A DNA stretch of 64,000 bases, from NCBI GenBank assembly GCA_905233135.1, contig CAJOCQ010000002.1, positions 1-64,000 on the forward strand. Reading direction: 5' to 3'. Of the stretch, positions 24,040-33,591 are shown in pieces. Made by a program: the position numbers and the translations under genes. Under the pieces are notes generated by a model. The model searched no databases, was not told where the DNA came from, and saw only the letters and a program-made list of their open reading frames with translations. Positions within the stretch are counted from its first letter, which is position 1. Every line of letters begins with the position of its first letter. The stretch comes from an uncultured Selenomonadaceae bacterium (lineage in GTDB: Bacteria; Bacillota; Negativicutes; Selenomonadales; Selenomonadaceae).

Positions 24040-24933
24040 ATGAAAAAAACAATTTTTACGGGCGCGGGCGTTGCAATAATTACGCCGTTTGATGACGCGG
24101 GCAAAATTAATTTCGACGAACTCGGAAAAATTATCGACAACCAAATTTCGGAAGGTACTGACGCAATTATTATCACGGGGACAACAGGCGAATCTGCAAC
24201 CTTGACTGACGAAGAACACAAGGCGGCTATAAAATTTGCCGTCGAACACGTCAATAAAAAAATTCCCGTCATTGCGGGCACGGGTTCCAATGATACAGAA
24301 TACGCCGTTCAACTTTCGCAATACGCGGAAAAAGTCGGCGCGGACGGTTTATTATTGGTTACGCCGTACTACAACAAATGCACGCAGAAAGGTTTAATTG
24401 CGCACTACACGAAAATTGCGGACGCGGTAAATATTCCAATGATTGTTTACAATGTGCCTTCGCGCACGGGCGTTAATATCAAGCCTGAAACTTACGCCGA
24501 ACTTTGCAAGCATAAAAATATTGTCGGCGCAAAAGAGGCAAGCGGCGATTTGTCAGCTATTGTAAGAACGCGCAGACTTTGCGGCGATGACTTGGCGATT
24601 TATTCGGGTAACGATGATCAAATTGTTCCCATTCTGTCAGTTGGCGGCAAGGGCGTAATTTCTGTTTTGTCGAACGTTGCGCCGAAGGATACACATTTAA
24701 TTTGCCAACTGTACTTTGAAGGGAAAGTTGAAGCGGCGGCGAAACTTCAAATAGATTACAGTGATTTAATTGACGCGCTGTTCTGCGAAGTTAATCCGAT
24801 TCCCGTTAAGGCGGCAATGAAAATTTTGGGCTGGAAAGTTGGAAATGTAAGAATGCCCCTTACTGAAATTGAGCCTCAACATTTGGAAACAGTCAGAGCC
24901 GCGTTAATCAGTCACAGATTATTGGGGGTATAA
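24040..24933 (+). CDS. dapA: 4-hydroxy-tetrahydrodipicolinate synthase
   Basis: 297 residues, the normal length, ATG 24040 behind AGGAGG. It condenses pyruvate and aspartate semialdehyde in the lysine/diaminopimelate pathway. Visible family features: GAGVAIITPF near the start, GTTGESATL (substrate-binding Thr-Thr), the catalytic-tyrosine motif YNVPSRTG, and the Schiff-base Lys in GAKEASGD. The gene is separate from other dap genes here and sits in the M16C run. Confidence 0.96.
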   Translation: MKKTIFTGAGVAIITPFDDAGKINFDELGKIIDNQISEGTDAIIITGTTGESATLTDEEHKAAIKFAVEHVNKKIPVIAGTGSNDTEYAVQLSQYAEKVGADGLLLVTPYYNKCTQKGLIAHYTKIADAVNIPMIVYNVPSRTGVNIKPETYAELCKHKNIVGAKEASGDLSAIVRTRRLCGDDLAIYSGNDDQIVPILSVGGKGVISVLSNVAPKDTHLICQLYFEGKVEAAAKLQIDYSDLIDALFCEVNPIPVKAAMKILGWKVGNVRMPLTEIEPQHLETVRAALISHRLLGV

Positions 24934-24935
24934 CA

Positions 24936-25619
24936 ATGAAAAAATATATCGCCGAATGTATAGGCACAATGACTTTGGTTGTTTTAGGCTGCGGGACGGC
25001 AATGCTTGTAGGCTGCGACGCTGTTTTGGGCGGCGGCTACATTTTAACGGCGTTTGCATTCGGTTTGTCGATTGTTGCAATGGCGTATTCAATCGGAAAT
25101 ATTTCAGGCTGTCACATTAACCCGGCGGTTTCATTGGGCGTACTTTTGAGTGGCAGAATGACAAGCAAAGATTTTGTTTATTACGTTATCGCGCAGTGCA
25201 TAGGCGCATTTATAGGCGCGGAACTTTTGGCAACAATTTTTGTTACAGGCGGCGTTACTGATATGACGGGCGGGCTCGGCACAAACGGGCTTGCGGGCGT
25301 CAACGGCTCTGCTGTTGCAGGTTTAATTGTTGAAATTGTGCTGACATTTATTTTTGTGATAAACATTTTGGGCGTAACTTCGGAAAAGGCTAAACACGGT
25401 TCATTTGGCGGCTTGATAATTGGTTTAACACTTGTCGGCGTGCACATTTTCGGCATTGGATTAACGGGAACTTCAGTAAATCCTGCGCGAAGTTTCGGAC
25501 CTGCGGTAGTTTGTGCGCTTGGCGGCAACGGCGTGCCTATTGAATGTTTGCCTGTATTTATTTTCGGACCTTTGATTGGAGCTGCGCTTGCCGCGTTCGT
25601 TTACAAAGGCTTAGAATAA
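24936..25619 (+). CDS. Aquaporin / MIP-family channel
   Basis: 227 residues, ATG 24936 two bases after the dapA stop. Six membrane segments and both pore motifs are present: HINPAVSLGV and SVNPARSFGPAV. The second motif followed by Arg and the short length favour a water-selective AqpZ-type channel over a glycerol facilitator, but selectivity is not proven. The extracytoplasmic loop GGLGTNGLAG is Gly-rich. Confidence 0.92.
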   Translation: MKKYIAECIGTMTLVVLGCGTAMLVGCDAVLGGGYILTAFAFGLSIVAMAYSIGNISGCHINPAVSLGVLLSGRMTSKDFVYYVIAQCIGAFIGAELLATIFVTGGVTDMTGGLGTNGLAGVNGSAVAGLIVEIVLTFIFVINILGVTSEKAKHGSFGGLIIGLTLVGVHIFGIGLTGTSVNPARSFGPAVVCALGGNGVPIECLPVFIFGPLIGAALAAFVYKGLE

Positions 25620-25634
25620 TTTGGAGGAATTTTA

Positions 25635-26204
25635 ATGAAAAAATTTTTTGTTACGGTATTAATGTTGGCAATATTTCTAACTTCAACGGTTGCAATGGCG
25701 GCGTTCAAAGAAACCGTTACAGAAGGCGCGGATATTGCCTCGATAAAGCGTTTGGCGGTTGCCTTGCCAATGCATTACAAATCGGAAGAAACCGAACCTA
25801 CGGTTGAGGAATTTGAACAAATAATTTTTAACTCAAGCAAGGCGGCGCGTTGCTACGTCATTTCCTACGATGAAATTGCGGCAAATATTAAACGTGATAC
25901 GGGCGTTGATATAAAATCTTTGCAGGACGCTGACGCCCGCAAAACTTACAATGCCAACATTGCAAAATACGCTGATGCTTTTGTTACTGTTACAACCGCC
26001 AACAACAGCAAGAAAATTCAATTTTTCTTTGAAGTGCAAGACGCCAAAGACGCCGAATTGGTTTATTTGTTGACGACGCAGAGCAGCGAAATCGGCAAAA
26101 ATTTAAAAGGCTACACTAAGGCTTGCGAAAATTTTTACAATAAATTTGACGCAGCCGCCGAAAAAAATCTCAAAGAACAGCAGAAGAAAAATAAAAATAA
26201 ATAA
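25635..26204 (+). CDS. Secreted protein of unknown function
   Basis: 189 residues, ATG 25635 behind TTGGAGG. Signal peptide KKFFVTVLMLAIFLTSTVAM ends at a likely AMA cleavage site. The mature part has the pattern IKRLAVALPMHYKSE, then IISYDEIA-type and KYADAFVTVTTANNS segments, like the TolB-N/GNA1162-like nucleotide-binding-fold lipoproteins, but without a lipobox. The C-terminus is Lys-rich. A terminator follows, closing the run that began at 17.35 kb. Confidence 0.7.
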   Translation: MKKFFVTVLMLAIFLTSTVAMAAFKETVTEGADIASIKRLAVALPMHYKSEETEPTVEEFEQIIFNSSKAARCYVISYDEIAANIKRDTGVDIKSLQDADARKTYNANIAKYADAFVTVTTANNSKKIQFFFEVQDAKDAELVYLLTTQSSEIGKNLKGYTKACENFYNKFDAAAEKNLKEQQKKNKNK

Positions 26205-26224
26205 TTTTCCGCTTTAAAAATAAA

Positions 26225-26260
26225 AACGCCCCGAAATTTTATCGAGGCGTTATTTTTTTT
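26225..26260. terminator. Bidirectional terminator shared by convergent genes
   Basis: Stem AACGCC-x-CGA (26225-26234) with TCG-x-GGCGTT (26243-26251), one mismatch, followed by eight Ts on the plus strand. The T-run also encodes the last Lys codons of the ferredoxin-like gene. Confidence 0.75.
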
Positions 26261-26429
26261 CGACAGTAAGCGCGGCAACGGGACAAATTGCGGCTATTGC
26301 GTGCCAATCTTCGCTTTTAGTTTCGTCAATAATAATTTTTCCGCGCTTGAAAGTTATTCCGCCGTTTTCTGATTCACTCGCGCAGGCGGCGCAATGTACG
26401 CATTTTTTTTCGTCATAAATTATTTTCAA
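26250..26429 (-). CDS. Short ferredoxin-like 4Fe-4S protein
   Basis: 59 residues read from TTG 26429, eight bases from AAGGAGC. It begins MKIIYDEKKCVHCAACASES and ends with WHAIAAICPVAALTVEKK. CxxCxxC plus a distant CP give four cysteines, enough for one [4Fe-4S] cluster; the second cluster of bacterial 2[4Fe-4S] ferredoxins is absent. A small electron carrier or a domain-sized accessory protein is likely. The stop overlaps the shared terminator. It was found by reading the minus strand directly because of its short length. Confidence 0.72.
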   Translation of the reverse strand: MKIIYDEKKCVHCAACASESENGGITFKRGKIIIDETKSEDWHAIAAICPVAALTVEKK

Positions 26430-26481
26430 GAAATTTGCTCCTTCGGTAGAAATTTTTCTTTATTTAAAATTTATTCTTAAA

Positions 26482-26654
26482 TGTTCTTTCTTTTTTCAGT
26501 CGCAAAAAAAGAAAGAACCAAAGAAAAAGTGCTTTACCGAAATTGCGCCCGTTCAACTTTTTTCGCGTCGAGCGTTGCAGCAAGTTTACATTTTTGCCGC
26601 GTTTTATCGCGTTGCAGAAAGTTAAGTAGGCGACAAAAAAAGGCGTGAACGGGC
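26482..26654. repeat. Dispersed intergenic hairpin element, copy A
   Basis: Core TTCTTTCTTTTTT ... AAAAAAAGAAAGAACCAAAG is an inverted repeat; a closely similar copy is at 54,442. It is followed by a larger fold: GCCCGTTCA (26547-26555) pairs with TGAACGGGC (26646-26654), with CTTTTTTCGC / GCGACAAAAAAAG continuing inside. Confidence 0.65.
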
Positions 26655-26692
26655 GAGTTGCACCAGCCCTACTTTTTTTATTTTTACACTAA

Positions 26693-26721
26693 AAAACACC
26701 CCGACAATTTATCGAGGTGTT
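26693..26721 (-). terminator. groEL terminator
   Basis: Stem AACACC-x-CGA with TCG-x-GGTGTT around seven bases, with T-runs on both sides; in the minus direction it follows groEL by about 60 bases. Confidence 0.75.
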
Positions 26722-26751
26722 CATTTTTTTCTAAATAAAATCATTAGCCCT

Positions 26752-28416
<1,665 letters not shown>

Positions 28417-28423
28417 TCAGTTT

Positions 28424-28470
28424 TTGTAGTGTAATAGTGTTTTAGTGTTATAGTTCTTACTATTCCACTA
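28424..28470. repeat. Word-repeat tract between groES and groEL
   Basis: Three ACACTA words in a row on the minus strand, with an inverted CTAGTGGAATAGT arm. It lies between the groES stop and the groEL leader. Confidence 0.5.
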
Positions 28471-28749
28471 GATAATAGCCAAAATATCGCTTTCACGGAT
28501 AACCAAATATTCTTTATCGTCAACTTTAACTTCGCTGCCCGCGTATTTGTTAAAGAGAATATCATCGCCGACTTTGACTTCGGGGGCTAAGCGCGTGCCG
28601 TTGTCGAGAACTTTGCCCGTACCTACTGCAACAACTTTACCCTTTTGCGGTTTTTCCTTTGAAGTCTCCGGCATTATAATACCGCTTTTAGTCTTGAGTT
28701 CGACTTCAGCGACTTCAATTACAACTCTGTCTCCGAGTGGTTTAATCAT
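28468..28749 (-). CDS. groES: Co-chaperonin GroES
   Basis: 93 residues from ATG 28749 ([12 protein letters not shown]), behind GGGAGG; a longer start upstream is rejected because it has no ribosome site. The mobile loop ([19 protein letters not shown]) and the conserved [15 protein letters not shown] are present. It caps GroEL. First gene of the groESL pair, with a perfect -35 about 80 bases upstream. Confidence 0.97.
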   Translation of the reverse strand: MIKPLGDRVVIEVAEVELKTKSGIIMPETSKEKPQKGKVVAVGTGKVLDNGTRLAPEVKVGDDILFNKYAGSEVKVDDKEYLVIRESDILAII

Positions 28750-28804
28750 ACTATCTAGCCTCCCAATGGAATTACGATTCAGCTTACCTGCTGACAACTG
28801 CTAT

Positions 28805-28833
28805 ATGATAATTCCTTTTTGACAAAATGTCAA
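28805..28833 (-). promoter_or_regulatory. groESL sigma-70 promoter with overlapping palindrome
   Basis: Minus-strand TTGACA (28833-28828), 17-bp spacer, TATCAT (28810-28805). The -35 is half of the perfect palindrome TTGACA-TTT-TGTCAA (28819-28833), a possible operator. No CIRCE element is present. Confidence 0.7.
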
Positions 28834-28878
28834 GGTTTTAAAAATTGGCATTGCAAAGCGGTTTTTATTTTCTTTTAC

Positions 28879-28906
28879 AAAAAAATAACCGCCGAAAATT
28901 GGCGGT
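28879..28906 (-). terminator. Terminator of the hom-thrB-lysR group
   Basis: Stem ACCGCC (28888-28893) with GGCGGT (28901-28906), then TTATTTTTTT on the minus strand. Confidence 0.8.
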
Positions 28907-28929
28907 AAAAATATTTGTTGCAGTATTTT

Positions 28930-29244
28930 TCAATAATGAGGATGCGCCTTGACATAATCGACGGGGCGGCTCCAATCAACGTGCACGCCCGTATTTTCCC
29001 AAAGGCGCGTCAATGCAATTTTCAAACTTTCGGCGTTTGCTTGCGGGTCTATTTTTTCAGCCGTAAAATCTAACAATGTTTCGTGCGGAATTTTAATTTC
29101 GTGAACTTCGGACAAAAATTTTTCAGCCTTTCGCTTGCCTTCCTCATCGCCAAGCACAACAATAACTTTTTTTGTTGCCTCGTCAAATTCGACGTAACCC
29201 AAATTTTCGCCGTAACTAATTGCGACACTAAAATTTTCTGTCAA
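28930..29244 (-). CDS. Hypothetical protein coupled to a LysR gene
   Basis: 104 residues from TTG 29244 behind GGAGGTGAAACC, overlapping the LysR stop by four bases. It contains FDEATKKVIVVLGDEEGKRKA and ends VDYVKAHPHY; mixed alpha/beta, cytoplasmic. I do not recognise the family. The coupling to the regulator and the Thr genes suggests a linked function, but none is inferred. Confidence 0.6.
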   Translation of the reverse strand: MTENFSVAISYGENLGYVEFDEATKKVIVVLGDEEGKRKAEKFLSEVHEIKIPHETLLDFTAEKIDPQANAESLKIALTRLWENTGVHVDWSRPVDYVKAHPHY

Positions 29245-30134
29245 GGTTTCACCTCCTGACTTTGAAGAAGTTCATAAAAAAAATTTAAAAAGCGCGTACC
29301 GAGCGGCGAAAGTTCCTTAAACCGGTTCCACGCCAAAACTACTTTAAATTTTATCGGCGGCTCAAGCGGTACTGCTTTAAAATTCGGCGCGTCCGTTGTA
29401 ACAAATTTTGGCAAAAGTGCAACTGCCACGCCGCCTGAAACCAATTCTTTTATCGTTTTTAATTGTGAAGTACTCAATAAAATATTTGGCGCAAATCCCG
29501 CCGCCGCCGCAAGTTCCATCGTCAATAAATTTTGGATTGTTCCCGCTTGTTGCAAAATAAATTTTTCGCCGTGCAATTCGGCAAAAGAAATTTTTTCAAC
29601 CTGCGCGAATTTGTGACTTGGCGGCAAGCAAATATAAAATTCACTGTCCAATAATTTCAGCGAATGTTTTATTAAATCATCTGCTTTCAAGCAAATTATT
29701 CCGAAGTCCAAAAAATCTTCGTCCAATTTTTCATTGATTGCTTGCGAAGTGTTACATTCCTGCACATCCAATAAAATATTCGGGTTCGACGCTTGGAACT
29801 TCATAAAAAAATTTGGGAAGAAATAAGATTCAAGCATTGGCGGCACTCCTAATCTTATGACGCCGCTATTTTGCGTTTGAAAACGTTCAATGCTTTTTTG
29901 CGCCGTTTGTACGTCTTGCAAAATTTTTTTTGCGTGCAGTAAAAATATTTGCCCTGCCTCCGTCAATAGAATATGTTTTTGAGTTCGGTCGAACAGCAAT
30001 AAATTTAATTCCGCCTCCAAAGACTGAATCGCCTTTGTAACTGAAGGTTGCGAAACGTGCAGAAAGTGCGCCGCCTTCGTGAAATTTTCCAAAGTACTAA
30101 CCGCGCAAAAATATTCCAACTGCCGCAATTCCAT
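29241..30134 (-). CDS. LysR-family transcriptional regulator
   Basis: 297 residues from ATG 30134 behind GAGGT. The N-terminal winged helix (residues 1-60: LRQLEYFCAVSTLENFTKAA, then VSQPSVTKAIQSLEAEL) is canonical, followed by the effector-binding domain (about 90-295) with two Rossmann-like lobes. It is the third gene after hom and thrB, ten bases from thrB, unlike most LysR genes that are divergent from targets. It may control amino-acid genes; the effector is unknown. Confidence 0.92.
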   Translation of the reverse strand: MELRQLEYFCAVSTLENFTKAAHFLHVSQPSVTKAIQSLEAELNLLLFDRTQKHILLTEAGQIFLLHAKKILQDVQTAQKSIERFQTQNSGVIRLGVPPMLESYFFPNFFMKFQASNPNILLDVQECNTSQAINEKLDEDFLDFGIICLKADDLIKHSLKLLDSEFYICLPPSHKFAQVEKISFAELHGEKFILQQAGTIQNLLTMELAAAAGFAPNILLSTSQLKTIKELVSGGVAVALLPKFVTTDAPNFKAVPLEPPIKFKVVLAWNRFKELSPLGTRFLNFFYELLQSQEVKP

Positions 30135-30144
30135 TTTTAATACC

Positions 30145-31077
30145 TCAAACAACAAACGCGCCGCGCGTATCTAAATCCAAAATCAGCGCGTCTGCTTGCA
30201 CTTCATTTTTTTTGAATGCCTGCACCATTTCAACGGCAATATTATTTTCAATGTGTTTATCGACAGGCGAAAAAGCTATAAGGCAAGGACCAGCGCCGCT
30301 TAAAGCTACGCCGACTGCGCCCGCTTTTTTTGCCGCGTGAAAAACTTCCTGCATACCCGGTACAAGTTTTGTTCTGTAAGGTTGGTGGAGCGCGTCATCA
30401 AATGCCGTTGCCAAAAATTTTTCTTTGCCCTGCATAAGCGCGGCTATTAACATTGAGGCGCGGCTGACGTTAAAAATTGCGTCTTTGAGCATTACGGTTT
30501 TTGGCAAGACTTGGCGCGCAAGCCGCGTTGACAGCGGAAAATCAGGCACTGCTACAATTAATTTTAATTTTAATTTCGGCAAGAACGAAAAAGTTTGAAC
30601 TTGCCCCCTGTTGTCAACAGTGCTGATAGTGAAGCCGCCGTAAATCGCGGGCGCAACGTTATCGGGGTGTCCTTCAATTTCTGTAGCGAATTTCAAAATT
30701 TCTTTGCGGTTGAAAGGTTTACCGACAATTTCATTTGCCGCAAAAAGCCCTGCAACAATCGCCGCCGCGCTGGAACCCAAGCCGCGTGACATTGGAATAT
30801 GATTAGTCATTTTCAAAATTGCGCCCTGAAATTTTTCGGCGTAGCCGCTGCGCTCCAAAATCATTCGCGCCGCTTTCCAAACAATATTTTTTTCGTCAGT
30901 AGGAATAGTTTCCGCGCCGTCGCCCTTCGCCTCGATTGTCAAAGATTTTTCCTCAAGCAAAGTTAATTCCAAATCATTATAAATCGTGGCTGCAAGCCCC
31001 AAACAGTCAAAGCCCGGTCCGCAATTCGCAGAAGTGCCGGGAACGCGCACAGTTACTTTATTTAAATCAACATCCAT
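30145..31077 (-). CDS. thrB: Homoserine kinase
   Basis: 310 residues, GHMP family. It phosphorylates homoserine for threonine synthesis. Motif 1 is VPGTSANCGPGFDCLG, motif 2 (ATP loop) is PMSRGLGSSAAAIVAG, motif 3 is AVGVALSGAGPC. The length is typical. It follows hom by about 85 bases, and lysR begins directly after. Confidence 0.96.
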   Translation of the reverse strand: MDVDLNKVTVRVPGTSANCGPGFDCLGLAATIYNDLELTLLEEKSLTIEAKGDGAETIPTDEKNIVWKAARMILERSGYAEKFQGAILKMTNHIPMSRGLGSSAAAIVAGLFAANEIVGKPFNRKEILKFATEIEGHPDNVAPAIYGGFTISTVDNRGQVQTFSFLPKLKLKLIVAVPDFPLSTRLARQVLPKTVMLKDAIFNVSRASMLIAALMQGKEKFLATAFDDALHQPYRTKLVPGMQEVFHAAKKAGAVGVALSGAGPCLIAFSPVDKHIENNIAVEMVQAFKKNEVQADALILDLDTRGAFVV

Positions 31078-31163
31078 AATCTCAACTCTCGACGCGCATA
31101 AATTTTAAAATCTGCGCGATTAAATTTTTTGCTGTAAGGTGTTAGAAAATTTTTTCCTAATAC

Positions 31164-32450
31164 CTAATTTTCAACGCGCATAACGTTGGAAATTTCGTCA
31201 ACAACAGATAATTTTTTCAATTCTTCCTGCGCGGCTAAAATATTTTTGTGTTTAACTTTGTGCGTAACAACAACCAATTCAGCGTGCCCTTCAACCGCGC
31301 TTTCAGTTTGTGCAACTGAATGCAAACTTACGCCCGCATTTCCAAAAGTTGTAGCAACCGCGCCCAAAACTCCAGGCTTATCTTCAACCAAAAGGCGAAT
31401 GTAATAAGCAGAAACAGTTTCCTCAAGCGGGCAAATAGGCTTTTTGTTGTAGCAAGTGCATCCGAATCTGCCAACACTTTTAGTCTGCATACCGCGTGCA
31501 ATTTCGATAATATCGGAAATTACGGCTGAAGCAGTCGGGAAACCCGCGCCCGGTCCGAAAAACATTGCCTCATTGATAGGATAACCTTTAACAAAAATTG
31601 CATTGAAGACACCGTTGACGCTTGCAAGCGGATGAGTTTTCGGCAAAAGTACGGGATGAACGCGCACATCAACGCCTAAATCAGATTCTTTGCCGATTGC
31701 CAAAAGTTTTACAACGTAGCCTAAATTTGCGGCGTGTTGAATATCTTTTGGCGTAATTTTTGTAATTCCTTCAATGGAAACGTCATCAAATTGTACGCGG
31801 GAATTGAACGCGATTGACGCAAGAATAGCAATTTTGCGCGCGGCGTCTTTGCCTTCAACGTCGGCGGCAGGATTCGCCTCCGCGTAACCTTTCGCCTGCG
31901 CTTCTTTCAGAACTGTATCATAGTCCGCGCCGTCTTCCGTCATTTTGGTAAGCATATAATTTGTAGTGCCGTTCACAATCCCTAAGACTTCCGAGATACG
32001 ATTTGCCGTCAAGCATCTTTTTAAAGGCATAATGATAGGAATTGCGCCGCCAACACTTGCTTCAAATAAAAAGTCTACGTGATATTTTTCGGCAGTGGAA
32101 AATAATTCAGAACCGAATTGCGCCACTACATCTTTGTTTGCACTGACTACGCTTTTACCGTGTTCCATTGCCCTAATCATAAAGTCCTTAGCGAATAAAC
32201 CGCCCATCAATTCAACGACAATGGAAATTTCGGGGTCATCTAAAATTTCGTCATAATTATTTGTGGCGGGTAAACCTTGCGCTTGAAGTTTAGGGATTTC
32301 GTGCGGCAGTACCAAAATTTTTTTAATTTGAATTTCGGTTTCTGCGCGTTGAGTGATTATATCTTTATTATCCTGCAGAGTTTTGCCGACACTGCTACCG
32401 ATTGTGCCGAATCCTAAAATTGCAATTTTTGTAATTTGCTTTTCAGCCAT
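31164..32450 (-). CDS. hom: Homoserine dehydrogenase with ACT domain
   Basis: 428 residues from ATG 32450 behind GGAGG; an in-frame ATG at 32468 is less likely. N-terminal NAD(P)-binding GFGTIGSSV, catalytic core with GIVNGTTNYML and the conserved KYP-type region (KGYPINEAMFFGPGAG), and a C-terminal ACT domain (residues about 345-428: LLVEDKPGVLGAVATTF) for threonine feedback. It reduces aspartate semialdehyde to homoserine. Expressed from the strong promoter at 32,655-32,683, behind a leader hairpin. Confidence 0.96.
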   Translation of the reverse strand: MAEKQITKIAILGFGTIGSSVGKTLQDNKDIITQRAETEIQIKKILVLPHEIPKLQAQGLPATNNYDEILDDPEISIVVELMGGLFAKDFMIRAMEHGKSVVSANKDVVAQFGSELFSTAEKYHVDFLFEASVGGAIPIIMPLKRCLTANRISEVLGIVNGTTNYMLTKMTEDGADYDTVLKEAQAKGYAEANPAADVEGKDAARKIAILASIAFNSRVQFDDVSIEGITKITPKDIQHAANLGYVVKLLAIGKESDLGVDVRVHPVLLPKTHPLASVNGVFNAIFVKGYPINEAMFFGPGAGFPTASAVISDIIEIARGMQTKSVGRFGCTCYNKKPICPLEETVSAYYIRLLVEDKPGVLGAVATTFGNAGVSLHSVAQTESAVEGHAELVVVTHKVKHKNILAAQEELKKLSVVDEISNVMRVEN

Positions 32451-32583
32451 AAAAATTTTTTCCTCCATTTAAATTGAATTAAAATTAACAAAAAAATATT
32501 CGGCGGCGAAATTAATATTTCCTTCAAAAGAAAAATATTATCTTTGCGCACTGCCGAAAAATAAAAATTTTTTATTCAGTGTT

Positions 32584-32643
32584 GCAAAAAACGCCTTCGC
32601 AAGTTACAATAGAATTGCTAAAAATCCAAGCCTGCGAGGCGTT
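32584..32643 (-). promoter_or_regulatory. Terminator-like hairpin in the hom leader
   Basis: On the minus strand AACGCCTCGCA (32643-32633) pairs with TGCGAAGGCGTT (32601-32590, one bulged base) around a 31-nt loop, directly followed by TTTTTT. It starts within about five bases of the predicted transcription start, so almost every hom transcript would carry it. Confidence 0.65.
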
Positions 32644-32654
32644 TTAGTTTAATT

Positions 32655-32683
32655 ATTTTAACGCCTTGCCCGCTTGTTGTCAA
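32655..32683 (-). promoter_or_regulatory. Strong sigma-70 promoter of hom
   Basis: Minus-strand TTGACA (32683-32678), 17-bp spacer, TAAAAT (32660-32655). Near-consensus. Confidence 0.75.
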
Positions 32684-32703
32684 CAAGAAAGGGGCGTTAC
32701 ACT

Positions 32704-33526
32704 TTGAAAAACAAAGAAGAAATTTTTAAACTTCTGCGCGAATCTGTCGAAGACGAGCGCGAGGCAAAAATCGTCGAAGACCTTGTAAACAAAATTACCT
32801 TTACAATGCCGCCGATTGAGGTTGTGGGTGAAGGGCGTGTTAAATTGGATGGTTTTGTATACTATCAACATAAAAATAGTGGTCATTATATTACACACAT
32901 TTGTTTACATCGCTTAATTTGGAACTACTTTTATGGCGAAATTCCGGATGGATTGGAAATTCACCACAAAGATTTTAACCCTGCCAACAACGATATAACC
33001 AACTTAAAAATGCTTACTCCTGCAGAACATCATAAATTACACAATGAAGCCAGACGTAAAAAGGCAACCTGTCAATGTCATTATTGCGGTAAAAAATTTG
33101 ACGTACCTTACAGGTTAAGGAATAAAAAATATTGTTCAAAAGAATGTTTATTAAAAGCCCAAAAAATGCCAAGAAGTCGTGAGGTAAAAAAGTGTCCAAT
33201 TTGTGGAAAAATTTTTGAAACGTGTCCATCGACAAAAACGCAATATTGTTCAAAGGTTTGTGCAGGTAAAGCTCGTACAAATGAAAGCTTAGAGACTAGA
33301 ACTTGTATCGTATGTGGAAAAATTTTTCAGAGCCTAAAATCTCGCAATAAGAGTCTATTGTTCGCGTGAATGTGTTCAAAAAGCTCGCTCACAAAATGCA
33401 TCTGAAACTAAAATTTGTAAATTTTGTGGTAAAAAGTTTATTTCTCGAAAAATTACCAATAGAAAATATTGCAGTAAAGAATGTGCAAAAAAAGCATACC
33501 GCGAACGCATAAAAAACAATAAATAA
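32704..33526 (+). pseudogene. Frameshifted HNH nuclease with four zinc ribbons
   Basis: The start TTG 32704 follows AAGGGGCG. Residues 60-115 are an HNH domain (HRLIWNYFYGEIPDGLEIHHKDFNPANND, read in parts, then NLKMLTPAEHHKLHNEARRK), like homing endonucleases. Four ribbon units follow, each with CxxCGKxF and then YCSxxC: CQCHYCGKKF, CPICGKIF, CIVCGKIF, CKFCGKKF. One extra base near 33,349-33,352 shifts the third unit out of frame, and the first frame stops at 33,369; the fourth unit is intact in the next frame and ends at TAA 33,524-33,526. It lies alone between hom and thrC and looks like a mobile insertion. Confidence 0.8.
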
Positions 33527-33591
33527 AAATTTCTATTCCATAACGGCGGCAAAAGTGCTACAATCTGAAAAAATTTTAGGAGGAATTATTT

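Noticed and set aside
28750-28900. CIRCE element upstream of groES
   Set aside because: No TTAGCACTC or GAGTGCTAA-like arms are present; only the TTGACA-TTT-TGTCAA palindrome.
32655-32666. Antiterminator pairing GGCGTT (32661-32666) with AACGCC in the hom leader
   Set aside because: It lies upstream of the predicted transcription start, within the promoter spacer, so it is probably not in the RNA.
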